Assembly (NCBI GenBank): GCA_964546955.1
Contig: CAZJLP010000026.1
Coordinates: forward strand, 1 to 64,000
DNA from: CAZJLP01 sp964546955
GTDB lineage: Bacteria; Verrucomicrobiota; Verrucomicrobiia; Opitutales; Opitutaceae
Length of the DNA stretch: 64,000 bases
Reading direction: 5' to 3'
In this document: piece by piece, positions 8,870 to 17,616 of the stretch
Layout: each line of letters begins with the position of its first letter
How positions within the stretch are numbered: position 1 is the first letter of the stretch
Notes under the pieces: generated by a model
Seen by the model: the letters and a program-made list of their open reading frames with translations, nothing else
Databases searched by the model: none
What the model was told of the DNA's origin: nothing
Translations under genes and position numbers: made by a program

Positions 8870-9828
8870 ATGGCCAGGAGAATTGTAGTCGTGGGCTGGG
8901 GTGGGATAGGCGACATGCTCGTATGTACGCCGGCGTTACTAGCCTTGAAGGAGGCGAATCAGTCGGCGGCCATAACCGTCTATTCGGGAGACAACCACAC
9001 GGAGGTGCTCCGCCATAACCCGTGGATTCGTGCTCGATCGCTTTCCAGCCGGTGGAATCGTCTGCGGTTAAAGTGGACACGCCGACTGCAGCTGTGGACG
9101 AAGATCCGATACTATAAACTCACATTCCAGGATACCACGTTTCCAGGGTGGCTGTCGGACAAGCATGTCGAGGAGATCGCCGCGGATCTCCTGCAGGTGA
9201 AGCTGCGGGACCGCAAAGTTCAACTGTATACGACACCGCAGGAAGAGCAGTGGGCGCTCGAGGCACTGGACCAATTCGGACAAAATGTTGTCATCCTCCA
9301 TGCTTACTCGAAGTCTTCGCCCAATCATGAGTGGGACCTAAAGCGCTGGCCGAAGGTCATCGCGGCAGTGCCCGAGTGCGTTTTCCTTCAGGTCGGTTCT
9401 GAGCGCGAGCCGCCGATTGCCGGTGCGNNNNNNNNNNNNNNTTGATGGCGCTCGTGAAGTACGCCACCGCCTTTGTTGGAATCGATTCGTCTGTCGCACA
9501 TATGACAAATGCCTTTGATCTGCCGGGGGTGGTTGTCTGGGGAGACACGGATCCGCGTCATTGGGGGCATAGCAACAATATAAATCTCTATAAACTTCTT
9601 CCCTGCTCCCCCTGTTACTACATGCTCGGCGGCATCCCTTGTCCGTATGATCATCGATGCATGACCGAGATTACTGTGGATGAGGTGAAGGCGGCTTTAC
9701 TTAAGCAATTGGAACGCGGTCGCGAACGATTGCGCGCGCTGGGAGTGCGCCGGGTCGCGGCCCGCTCGACGCCGCCTGAGCGTTACATTTCGACGACCGG
9801 TCGCGCAGGTGTATCTTTCAGCCAATGA
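8870..9828 (+). CDS. GT9 heptosyltransferase-like protein, interrupted by an assembly gap
   Basis: GT9 glycosyltransferase with the intact N-terminal motif GGIGDMLVCTP and the C-terminal donor site GIDSSVAHMTNAFDLPG, WGDTDP, CSPCYYML and CPYDHRCM. The frame changes at the run of N (9428-9441). Aligned with the next gene, about 11 residues (roughly 33 bases) are missing there, against 14 N placed, and this mismatch explains the shift. The gene is therefore probably intact in the organism and should not be called a pseudogene. It is very similar to the paralogue at 9949-10854. Donor sugar and acceptor are unknown; the family transfers heptose or other sugars to a glycolipid or glycopeptide. Confidence 0.88.
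9428..9441. other. Assembly gap (14 N) inside a GT9 gene
   Basis: Run of undetermined bases. Comparison with the neighbouring paralogue predicts about 33 missing bases at this point, so the gap length is wrong and breaks the reading frame artificially. Confidence 0.98.
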
Positions 9829-9948
9829 TTCTGACACTCTTTAAATCACACCTACGCGAACGTCGGATACGTGATTTGGTTGTTGCTCCGGAACTCAGGG
9901 CGAACTCGAGGAGCCATACTTCCATTGCAGTCCGCAACTGAACCACAG

Positions 9949-10854
9949 ATGGCGATAAAAACATTCATCATGCGTGGGTGGGGCGGGGTGGGGGACATGC
10001 TGGTTTGCACGCCAACGTTCAAGGCGATGAAAGCCAGCTTTCCGAAGTGCCGGATTGTTGTCTATTCTTGGGAAGGCCATCGCGAGGTTTTACGCAATAA
10101 CCCCTGGATTGACGAATTCCGTTCCACTAGGAGCCTTGTCGCACGAGCGCAGTTCGCGCTTAGCACATATTTGCGTCCATGGACGGGAGCCTGCCACCGC
10201 CGGCTCGCATTCCAGGAGCGTATGTGTCCGGGATGGCTGTCGGACAAGAACGTGAAAGATGTGGTCGCGGAAATGCTCGGGGTGGCGCTCGAAGATAAAC
10301 ACGTCCAAATCGTGCTGACGCCCGAGGAGGAAAGGAGAGCTCGCGCGACGATGGCGGCGTTCAATAAGCCGGTGGTCTTGATGCACGTGTACTCGAAATG
10401 CTCCCCCAACCACCATTGGACGCCAACCGCATGGCAGGAATTGATCGCAAGCTTCCCTGAATGCGCCTTCCTGCAGGTTGGCGCGCAACGAGAGCCGTTG
10501 CTTGAAGGAGCGCTGGACTGGCGGGGAAAAACCTCATTGCGGGAATTGTTCGGTCTGGTGAAATACGCCACGTCTTTTGTTGGGGTCGATTCGTCCGTCG
10601 CGCATATGACGAATGCGTTCGATCTGCCTGGCGTAGTCCTTTGGGGCGACAGCAATCCAAGCCATTGGGGGCACGATAACAACGTCAACATTTACAAGCG
10701 ATACGTGTGTTCTCCCTGCTTTTATCTGCTTGGGGGAGCTCCCTGCCCCTACGAGAATCGCTGCATGAAGACAATTTCAGTGACGGAGGTCCAGCAAGCC
10801 CTCGCCCAGCAACTCGAACGTGGGAGTGAACGTCTTGCCCGAATTGGCTCATAA
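9949..10854 (+). CDS. GT9 heptosyltransferase-like glycosyltransferase
   Basis: A 301-residue GT9 protein, the third of the tandem set. The N-terminal RGWGGVGDMLVCTP motif keeps the catalytic Asp. The donor half has FVGVDSSVAHMTNAFDLPG, WGDSNP, CSPCFYLL and CPYENRCM. ATG at 9949 is chosen because it matches the start of the paralogue at 8870; an upstream GTG at 9871 would add 26 residues without homology. The gene overlaps the next glycosyltransferase by about 35 bases, which suggests co-translation. It is probably active; sugar and acceptor are unknown. Confidence 0.9.
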   Translation: MAIKTFIMRGWGGVGDMLVCTPTFKAMKASFPKCRIVVYSWEGHREVLRNNPWIDEFRSTRSLVARAQFALSTYLRPWTGACHRRLAFQERMCPGWLSDKNVKDVVAEMLGVALEDKHVQIVLTPEEERRARATMAAFNKPVVLMHVYSKCSPNHHWTPTAWQELIASFPECAFLQVGAQREPLLEGALDWRGKTSLRELFGLVKYATSFVGVDSSVAHMTNAFDLPGVVLWGDSNPSHWGHDNNVNIYKRYVCSPCFYLLGGAPCPYENRCMKTISVTEVQQALAQQLERGSERLARIGS

Positions 10855-12193
10855 ACGACCGCTGACCGTAGCCTTTTTCATGGTGCCCACGGCAGGGCAC
10901 CTGTATCCGTCTTTTAGCCTGGCCAAATGCTTCCGCTCGCTGGGCGCGAATGTCATCTATCTTGTCGGGGACGCCGGAGCCGCTTTGGTCGCGCGGGAGA
11001 AACTGCCTTTCGTTCTGGATAGGCGTATGGAAATTTTCCACCCGTCCAAAAAGCAGTCGCGCCAGCCATGGTGGACCTTCTTTTCCGGGATGTCTAAGAG
11101 AATGCGCCTTCTTGACGCGTTTGTGCGCGATGGGCGGCAGCTTTTGTCCGGAATAAAGGCGGACATTCTATTCGTCGACTCAGTCCTGGGCTTTGCTCCG
11201 CTGGCCGCAGTCGGAACGGGCACTCAGGTGTACACCCTCTCTGTTTTAAATTTTCCCGTGTTTGGAGAACCTTATCCGCCTCCGGGCTCATCTCTCGTTC
11301 CAAGGTTCGGGATCGGGTATAGGGCGGTCATGCACCTGTCATGGCTGAAGTTTCTGGCCCAGGGAATGGGTCTTCTGTCTGATCACAGCTCTGTCCGCCC
11401 AAACTTCGCCTTAGTCTGGATGATCTACCGTAAACTGTCTCACGCCACGAAAAGGACAGGCCGCCGGGTCCGCTGGAGTCAATTTGGGCCGCTCCTCGAC
11501 TATCCGCGAATTATTCTCGGTCCCGCCGAATTGGACTTCTTTCCGAATCCGCGCACCCGCTATTTGGGCTTTTGTATCGACACCAGCCGCGTCCAAGGAT
11601 CGACCCGCTGGGTCGCCCGAGAAGGACGACGGACGGTCGTATGTTCGTTCGGCGGGCAGACCGCGCGCTACGACCGAGCGAATGCCGTTTATGACGCGAT
11701 CGTGAAAGCATTCGTTTGTCGGCCTGATCTGGATTTGCTGCTACACGTTCCTGCCGCCTACCGAGCGGCCTGTACTCCGGACAACATTACTTTCGTGGAG
11801 TCGATTCCTGTGCTCAATGTGCTTCGTGAGGTCAATGCGGCGATTGTGCATGGCGGATATGGCTTGGTAAAAGAATGTGTCCTGAGGGGCGTGCCGATGA
11901 TCGTCATTCCCTTCTTGTTCGATCAACGGGGCACTGCGGCACGGGTTCAACATCTGCAAATCGGCGTTAAATGTGATGCCGCTGGTCTAAATAGCCCTAT
12001 TCTGCACCAAGCTCTCGATACGGTCCTGCGCCCGGAGATGCGGGAACGCGTGACGAAACTGAGCCAGCAGATAAGCGCGCAGGATCATGTCCAAGCTTTC
12101 GTGCAGGAAACGCTGGTCGCATTCGCAACACGACCAGAAACGGACGCGCAAGCCGCAAAGCCGCTTAAAGATGGCCTGATTTGCCGTGAGTAG
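10820..12193 (+). CDS. GT1 (UGT/MGT-like) glycosyltransferase, copy 1
   Basis: A 457-residue GT-B enzyme of the family that glycosylates natural products and carotenoids with NDP-sugars. The N-terminal segment TAGHLYPSF carries the catalytic His, and the C-terminal donor site is IVHGGYGLVKECVLRGVPM followed by PFLFDQRGTAARV. The N-terminus overlaps the GT9 gene before it; a TTG at 10835, preceded by GGGAG, may be the real start. Its 3' end overlaps the next GT1 gene by 8 bases, so the genes are likely co-transcribed. Five GT1 paralogues occur in the window. All share the odd H-L-Y/F-P acceptor-side motif and a PPP-S segment after a conserved FNYP-like stretch. Confidence 0.9.
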   Translation: MGVNVLPELAHKRPLTVAFFMVPTAGHLYPSFSLAKCFRSLGANVIYLVGDAGAALVAREKLPFVLDRRMEIFHPSKKQSRQPWWTFFSGMSKRMRLLDAFVRDGRQLLSGIKADILFVDSVLGFAPLAAVGTGTQVYTLSVLNFPVFGEPYPPPGSSLVPRFGIGYRAVMHLSWLKFLAQGMGLLSDHSSVRPNFALVWMIYRKLSHATKRTGRRVRWSQFGPLLDYPRIILGPAELDFFPNPRTRYLGFCIDTSRVQGSTRWVAREGRRTVVCSFGGQTARYDRANAVYDAIVKAFVCRPDLDLLLHVPAAYRAACTPDNITFVESIPVLNVLREVNAAIVHGGYGLVKECVLRGVPMIVIPFLFDQRGTAARVQHLQIGVKCDAAGLNSPILHQALDTVLRPEMRERVTKLSQQISAQDHVQAFVQETLVAFATRPETDAQAAKPLKDGLICRE

Positions 12194-13556
12194 CCAACCG
12201 GTATTGTCGTCCACGAAAGGGGTAGCGGAGCGCGAGGGGGGGAGGGCCGAGGTAAGGCGGGTCGCCTTTTACATGGTGCCCGAAGCGGGGCACCTCTATC
12301 CCACGCTTGCCCTGGCCAAGCAACTTGTGGCTCTCGGCATTGACGTAGTCTATATTGGCGGGGACCGCGGCGCGAAAATTATCGAGCCGGAAGGATTGCG
12401 CTATATCCGCGAAACCGAAACCGGCCGATATCTGGCCCCATCGGCAACGCCAGTAGAACCTGCTATTCAAAGTGACTTTGGAGAAAAGATCGCCACATTT
12501 TCCTCGGCCGCGTGCCGACTGTTGGTCGGACTTAAAGTCGACCTGCTGTTTTTAGACGCCCTTATCGAAATCGGTTCGCTGGTCGCTGCCGACGTCCCTC
12601 TTCCTGTCTACCATTTGTGCGTCTTCAACTATCCGTGTTACGGCGACCCAGTACCGCCACCGAGCTCCGACGTGATTCCGAGCACAGGTGCCTGGTACCG
12701 CATCCGGATTCAATGGGCGTGGCTTGGGATTTTGTTGGAAATCTATGGCCTCACCGCCGTCCAAAACCTGCGTGGACGACGTCGCTGGGCTAACACGTGG
12801 CTGTTGACGCGAAGAATTCGCACAGCAGCCCGAAAGACGGGACGCCCTTGGAAACTCGGATGGCATGGTCCCATACTCGCACTGCCGCAGCTGATCCTCG
12901 GGCCGAAGGAGTTGGATTTCGAGTACGGCTGCAAGGCCGAGTATCTTGGGTTCTGCATTGATCACTCCCGAGTGCAAACCTCGCTCGCGATTGACCTGCC
13001 GTCCGACAAGAAGTCGATCTTTTGCTCCTTCGGGATGCAGATCAACGACTACGGCGAGGACCGGCTCCGAAAAGTCTATGCTCTTGTCGTGGAGGTATTC
13101 GCTCGGCGGCCGGATCTCCACCTTGTACTGCAGATTCCGCAACCTCTTCGGAGCTTCCGGCTGCCGCCTAATGTCACTTGCGTTGGACTTGTTTCGTCCC
13201 TGCAGATGACCGCAAAAGTGTATGGGGCCATTATTCATGGCGGCTATGGGTTGCTGAAAGAGTGCGTCGACGCGGGTGTACCCATGGTCGTGATTCCTTT
13301 TAAATACGACCAGCCAGGGAATGCTGCCCGAGTTCATCATCACGGGATTGGCGTGCAGTGCGCTTTGCGGGGTTTGACAACGATCCGATTGGAGGCCGCG
13401 CTCGAAGCGATCCTTGACCCTGCAATGAAGGCCCGCACGCAAGAACTGGGCAAACGTATCCGAGGCAACTACGATCTGGAGGCGTTTGCGAGAAGGGTTC
13501 GCTTCATGGGCGGTGCTCTTCCGTCGGTGGTTGAAGACCGGCCGCCGGTAGTGTAA
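12186..13556 (+). CDS. GT1 (UGT/MGT-like) glycosyltransferase, copy 2
   Basis: A 456-residue GT-B glycosyltransferase beginning with GTG at 12186, inside the end of the preceding gene. It has catalytic-His segment EAGHLYPTL near residue 35 and donor-site segment IIHGGYGLLKECVDAGVPM followed by PFKYDQPGNAARV, all intact. A charged 25-residue leader before the Rossmann fold may reflect a later true start. It ends 27 bases from the convergent carbamoyltransferase gene, so it closes the left-hand rightward operon. Expected role: transfer of a sugar from an NDP donor to the peptide or a previously added sugar (inferred). Confidence 0.9.
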   Translation: MSSQPVLSSTKGVAEREGGRAEVRRVAFYMVPEAGHLYPTLALAKQLVALGIDVVYIGGDRGAKIIEPEGLRYIRETETGRYLAPSATPVEPAIQSDFGEKIATFSSAACRLLVGLKVDLLFLDALIEIGSLVAADVPLPVYHLCVFNYPCYGDPVPPPSSDVIPSTGAWYRIRIQWAWLGILLEIYGLTAVQNLRGRRRWANTWLLTRRIRTAARKTGRPWKLGWHGPILALPQLILGPKELDFEYGCKAEYLGFCIDHSRVQTSLAIDLPSDKKSIFCSFGMQINDYGEDRLRKVYALVVEVFARRPDLHLVLQIPQPLRSFRLPPNVTCVGLVSSLQMTAKVYGAIIHGGYGLLKECVDAGVPMVVIPFKYDQPGNAARVHHHGIGVQCALRGLTTIRLEAALEAILDPAMKARTQELGKRIRGNYDLEAFARRVRFMGGALPSVVEDRPPVV

Positions 13557-13583
13557 ATCGGCAAAACTACGGTGGCGGCCCCG

Positions 13584-15818
13584 CTACTTGGTGACGATAT
13601 GGTCACCTATGATCAGAGCATCTAGGGCGCATTCATAAAAGAAGGAGAGAGCGTCCGCGGGCGTTTCGACGATCGGCATTCTCCGGCGGTTAAACGACGT
13701 GTTCAGCAGGACGGAAACTCCACTTCTCCGCTTATACTCCCGAAGAAGGTCGTAGTAGAGCGGGTTCCATTCGGGTGTGACGGTTTGGATTCTCGCACTG
13801 TCATCTTCGTGGACAACATTCACGAGCCTTTCGCGCCACGCCGGTTTAACTTTGGCGACGACAATCATGTAGGGACTCTCGCCGGTGTAATCGAAGTACT
13901 GGGATACGTCCTCTCGCAGCACCGAGGGAGCGAAAGGCCGGAAGTCCTCACGGAACTTGATTTTCGAATTAATAAAATCCCGCACGCCCGGCTTCCCTGG
14001 GTCGGCCAAAATGCTTCTTCGGCCCAACGCGCGGGGACCAAACTCAGAACCCCCCTGAAACCAGCCGATAACTTTTCCATCGGCCAGCAGATCGGCGGCA
14101 TCTGCCGCAACGGTTGCGGAACGAGAGTATTGCGGGACACAGTCGCGAACCTGCTTGCTTTCCAGCGCGGTCCGGAAAGAGATCTGCGCCTTTTTGAAGT
14201 CGAAACACGCCAAAAACCGCTCCAAGTTTCCAATGTGGCGCACGCCTCCATCAGCTAGCAGCGACTTTAGATTTCCACCGCTATTGAGGACTTTGGCTAT
14301 TTCAGCCAACCCGCAGGAGAAACGAGCATCGGGGCGATCGGCTCCTTTGACGAGCACCTGAACACTTTCTCCATTGATGTGGAGTGAAAACGTGCCCAAG
14401 TCGCCTATTTTAAAGGAAAATATCGCGTTCTGACCCGCCTTGAGCGGGCGCGCTCCAGCGCCCAGGGCCCGGCAGATGTCAGCGGCGACCTCCGGATGAC
14501 CGATTGCCTGCGGTACAACAAAGGGAGCGATGGTTCCGGCGATGTTGTCGGTACTGTAAATTCGACCGAAACAGGAAGAGCCGCTGTGCCGGGCCCGCTC
14601 GCGTTTCAGGACTTCAAGCCACCCATAGTACGCGCAGCCAATGGCTAGGCCGTTGTCCCCGGCGGCGGGAGTAAAGAAGAATTTTTCAAAACCACTGTCA
14701 TGCTCGATGAGCGCGTTCGCGACAGCGTTCAGCGCAACGCCGCCGGTAAACGCAAAATTCGGAATCCCATTCGCCATTTCGCGCCGACAGCGGACGATAT
14801 AAAGCAAAGCTCGCTCCAGCTCCTTTTGCGTCCAGTAGGCAAGGTCTGCGTAGTATTGGAAGTTTGCCTTGAACTCGGTCGGGCTAGCGGCCGGTTTTCG
14901 AAACCGTCTCATCCAATCGTGGCGCACGAATACCCTTCCGTCCTTGCACTCGAAAATCTCAAAATCATATATTCCGGCCCTCCCGTAGGGCGCCAATCCC
15001 ATTAGCTTGCCCAGGTCGTTTGCATCGCCAAAACAATACTTGCTGACGTTTCCGTAGACGTGACCCAGGGAATGTTTGACCGGCGGATAGAGGGCGTGGC
15101 TTTTTAGGACCAGGCCGATCTCCGAAAAATCCTTCAAGACGGGCGTAATCCGGCCATGTTTGTAAACATAGAAACTTTCTTTCTCAAAATAGAGATGAGC
15201 GAGATCCGGGCTGACTGAAGGAGGAAACACAGTTCCTTCTTTGTCGATGGCATCGTCGTAGGCGCAGCCGCAACCATCGATCACAAGAATGGCCATCTCA
15301 TCAAACGGCGCCATTCCTACGGCATTGTAAGCGTGCGCAAGGTGGTGAGAAATAGTGACGATCGGAACCCCAACATCGTCGCGAAAAAGGCGCGGCTCGC
15401 CCAGGTATTCGCTGTTTCCCCATTCGAACATTCCGTAGAGTTCGTTCTGCACCACCAGCGCGACATCGGACAGCGAAATTCCCGCGGTATCGAGGCAGTA
15501 CTGAATCGCGTCTGAGTCGTTTCCTCCGTCGTGCTTTCGCCGCGTGATTCGCTCCTTTTCGATCGCGACAACGATTTCGCCGTCTTTCAGCAGACAGGCG
15601 GAGCCGTCGTGGGAAAGGCCAGTGCCCAGAACATATGTATTTTTGCGCGGCATATAAATCGGGGCAGAGCCAACGTTGTCGGATTGAGCTTTCATGTATT
15701 CGTAAAGAAGTTGATCCCTTCTCGTCAATCCGGCGCGCTTGGAGGCGTGAAAAACCACCGAGCCGCCTATAGCCGATTCGGGGAGGAACGGGATCTCTCG
15801 TGCACAAAACGGAAGCAT
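13584..15818 (-). CDS. Carbamoyltransferase with an inserted SCP2-like segment
   Basis: A NodU/CmcH-type carbamoyltransferase of up to 744 residues, well above the usual 550-600. The Kae1-like domain (from about residue 60) has GLSHDGSACLL, SHHLAHAYNA, DGCGCAYDD and FTGGVALN. The C-terminal domain (from about 582) has GSEFGPRALGRRSILADP, REDFRPFAPS and VLLNTSFN. Between them, at about 462-540, is a segment that reads like an SCP2 lipid-binding fold: a FSFKIGDLGTFSLHINGE strand pattern, then DARFSC, a helix, and GGVRHIGNLERFLACF. The start is uncertain: ATG at 15695 or 15653 would remove a leader without homology. It is divergent from the methyltransferase gene at 15934, probably sharing that promoter region. 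It likely carbamoylates a sugar hydroxyl of the product. Confidence 0.9.
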   Translation of the reverse strand: MLPFCAREIPFLPESAIGGSVVFHASKRAGLTRRDQLLYEYMKAQSDNVGSAPIYMPRKNTYVLGTGLSHDGSACLLKDGEIVVAIEKERITRRKHDGGNDSDAIQYCLDTAGISLSDVALVVQNELYGMFEWGNSEYLGEPRLFRDDVGVPIVTISHHLAHAYNAVGMAPFDEMAILVIDGCGCAYDDAIDKEGTVFPPSVSPDLAHLYFEKESFYVYKHGRITPVLKDFSEIGLVLKSHALYPPVKHSLGHVYGNVSKYCFGDANDLGKLMGLAPYGRAGIYDFEIFECKDGRVFVRHDWMRRFRKPAASPTEFKANFQYYADLAYWTQKELERALLYIVRCRREMANGIPNFAFTGGVALNAVANALIEHDSGFEKFFFTPAAGDNGLAIGCAYYGWLEVLKRERARHSGSSCFGRIYSTDNIAGTIAPFVVPQAIGHPEVAADICRALGAGARPLKAGQNAIFSFKIGDLGTFSLHINGESVQVLVKGADRPDARFSCGLAEIAKVLNSGGNLKSLLADGGVRHIGNLERFLACFDFKKAQISFRTALESKQVRDCVPQYSRSATVAADAADLLADGKVIGWFQGGSEFGPRALGRRSILADPGKPGVRDFINSKIKFREDFRPFAPSVLREDVSQYFDYTGESPYMIVVAKVKPAWRERLVNVVHEDDSARIQTVTPEWNPLYYDLLREYKRRSGVSVLLNTSFNRRRMPIVETPADALSFFYECALDALIIGDHIVTK

Positions 15819-15933
15819 CCAACGGCACTCGAAACGCGGCGAGATGGAGCATTTGCCTTGACCCCCCTCGCAATTGGCCTAAGCCACGTTCCGATAACGA
15901 CGGTAGTGAGGTGATGCGTACAGTGCGTGACCG

Positions 15934-17448
15934 ATGGCTTCGGAAACGAAACAACAATTTTCATGGCCCGGCTACCGATCAATAACGCGGGAGGGACGCA
16001 TTTCTTGCCCGGCGGGACGTCCGATTGGTAGCTATCCTGTCTTCATCATTGATCAAGACAACGCCCCGGCGAGGGGAGGCATGCCCGGCGAAATATGTGT
16101 GATCGAAGAGGTCCTCTCTCGCAGTGGCGTCAGCCGGAGCGAATTGAGACCCGACAGATTTTCTCCTCATTTATTTCGACCGGGGTCCCGCTGGTACCGC
16201 ACGGGACAACTGGGACGCTGGACGCCCCATGGAACGCTCGAGTTTGTCGGCTGGACAGAAGACCAATCCCCTGAGTGTTTGGCCCTTAAACTTGCGCTCG
16301 AATCACGCCCGGGGATTGCCGCGACGGTCGTGCTCACGGCGCAGATTCCGGGGGCCAAGCCGCAACTTTCAGCGTATGTCGCCCGGGCGCCGTGGGCAGG
16401 GGTGCAATATCCCCATGCCTATCGATTGCCGAACGGCCGCAGTGTCCTGCATCAAAGCAAGGAAATTGCCGACATCATGTTTCGCGAGATATTCACGGCC
16501 AATACGTACCTCCGACACGGCTTAGAAATCCCGGAAGATGGATGCGTTTTCGACGTTGGCGCGAACATTGGAGTATTCAGTGTATATGCGAGCGAACGTT
16601 GCCCACAGGGAAGGATCCACGCCTTTGAGCCGATGGCGCCTACGTTTCAGTGTCTCCGCAGCAACACGGCGCTGGCTTCATCGAGAATCAAAACGCATCA
16701 GTGCGGACTCGGCAGCATGGATACGACCGTTGAGTTTACATTTTATCCGGGTGCGCCAAACGCGTCCACCATGAGCCGATATGTCGATCCCAAACGTGAT
16801 ATCGACATCGTAAAAGCAAGGATGCGCGATGCCCTGCCGAGCTGGGCGCCGCACCGGAGTGAAATCGATCAGGTGCTCGATGAGGTGTTAAACGAACCCG
16901 ACAAGAGTCCCGAGTCGGCGAGTCGAACGGTGGTGGAACGCCTCAGAGCGAAAATCGGGGACGATGTGCATTTCCCGCGAATGACGGCGCTTTTGACCAT
17001 GGCGCTGCCGGTCAACCTGAGCCCGCAGCTTGCGATACTGCGCAGATTGTCGAGCGTCATTCGGGATGAGCAAATCGACCGCATCGACCTTCTGAAAATC
17101 GATGTCGAGCGCTCCGAACTTGATGTTTTGGCTGGGATAGATCCCGCTGACTGGGGGAAAATCCAGCAGGTTGTGATGGAAGTTCACAGCCAAGCGGTGC
17201 TAGACAAAGTAAGCGCCCTGCTTCTCGTGCACGGATTCCAAATTATTACCGAGGAAAACGAACTGTTTTCGACTTTTGGCACCTATAATCTCTATGCCCG
17301 GAAGCAAGCGGCAGTTCGTTGTCACCCTGCAGGAAAGCGCACGATGGTGACGCCATCGGATCCTTGCTCCGAGAGTGAATTGAGCAAGCATTTGAACTCC
17401 TGCGCCGCTGCAGCCGCCGCACCTACTCGCTACATTGTTCTTCCGTGA
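15934..17448 (+). CDS. FkbM methyltransferase embedded in a remnant NRPS adenylation domain, copy 1
   Basis: A 504-residue stand-alone protein. Residues about 30-150 match the C-terminal part of an NRPS adenylation domain from just before A6 to A8: GRPIGSYPVFIIDQ, GMPGEICV, then RWYRTGQLGRW (A7) and LEFVGW. The A1-A5 core that binds ATP and amino acid is absent. A FkbM-type S-adenosylmethionine methyltransferase follows (FDVGANIGVFSVYA, HAFEPMAPTF, DLLKIDVERSELDVL) with a long insertion of about 110 residues before the last motif. In intact NRPSs, methyltransferases are inserted at this same point, between A8 and A9/A10. It cannot adenylate, so it is probably a trans-acting O-methyltransferase. 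It lies upstream of a GT1 gene and is a paralogue of 19036-20448. Confidence 0.85.
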   Translation: MASETKQQFSWPGYRSITREGRISCPAGRPIGSYPVFIIDQDNAPARGGMPGEICVIEEVLSRSGVSRSELRPDRFSPHLFRPGSRWYRTGQLGRWTPHGTLEFVGWTEDQSPECLALKLALESRPGIAATVVLTAQIPGAKPQLSAYVARAPWAGVQYPHAYRLPNGRSVLHQSKEIADIMFREIFTANTYLRHGLEIPEDGCVFDVGANIGVFSVYASERCPQGRIHAFEPMAPTFQCLRSNTALASSRIKTHQCGLGSMDTTVEFTFYPGAPNASTMSRYVDPKRDIDIVKARMRDALPSWAPHRSEIDQVLDEVLNEPDKSPESASRTVVERLRAKIGDDVHFPRMTALLTMALPVNLSPQLAILRRLSSVIRDEQIDRIDLLKIDVERSELDVLAGIDPADWGKIQQVVMEVHSQAVLDKVSALLLVHGFQIITEENELFSTFGTYNLYARKQAAVRCHPAGKRTMVTPSDPCSESELSKHLNSCAAAAAAPTRYIVLP

Positions 17449-17616
17449 CTATTCTGCTTAGAAGCATGCGAGCCGCTAATCGCACCAACCTAGCATCTCG
17501 CACAAAGCCGACGTCATGCTTCAGGGACGCTGAGATGGAAGCGCCTGTGGTCCGTCACGGCGCCGCCGGGCACGCAACTCGACGGGATTAGTGTCCGCCG
17601 CAGGGGAACATTTGAA

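Noticed and set aside
8870..9828. Reading the split GT9 gene as a pseudogene
   Set aside because: The frame changes exactly at a run of N, and the missing length predicted from the paralogue restores the frame.
12552..13442. A 296-codon minus-strand frame
   Set aside because: It lies wholly inside a well-supported GT1 gene and has no motif of its own.
7294..13556. LPS core biosynthesis locus
   Set aside because: No heptose synthesis, Kdo or other core genes; neighbours are NRPS tailoring and export genes. It remains a fallback explanation.
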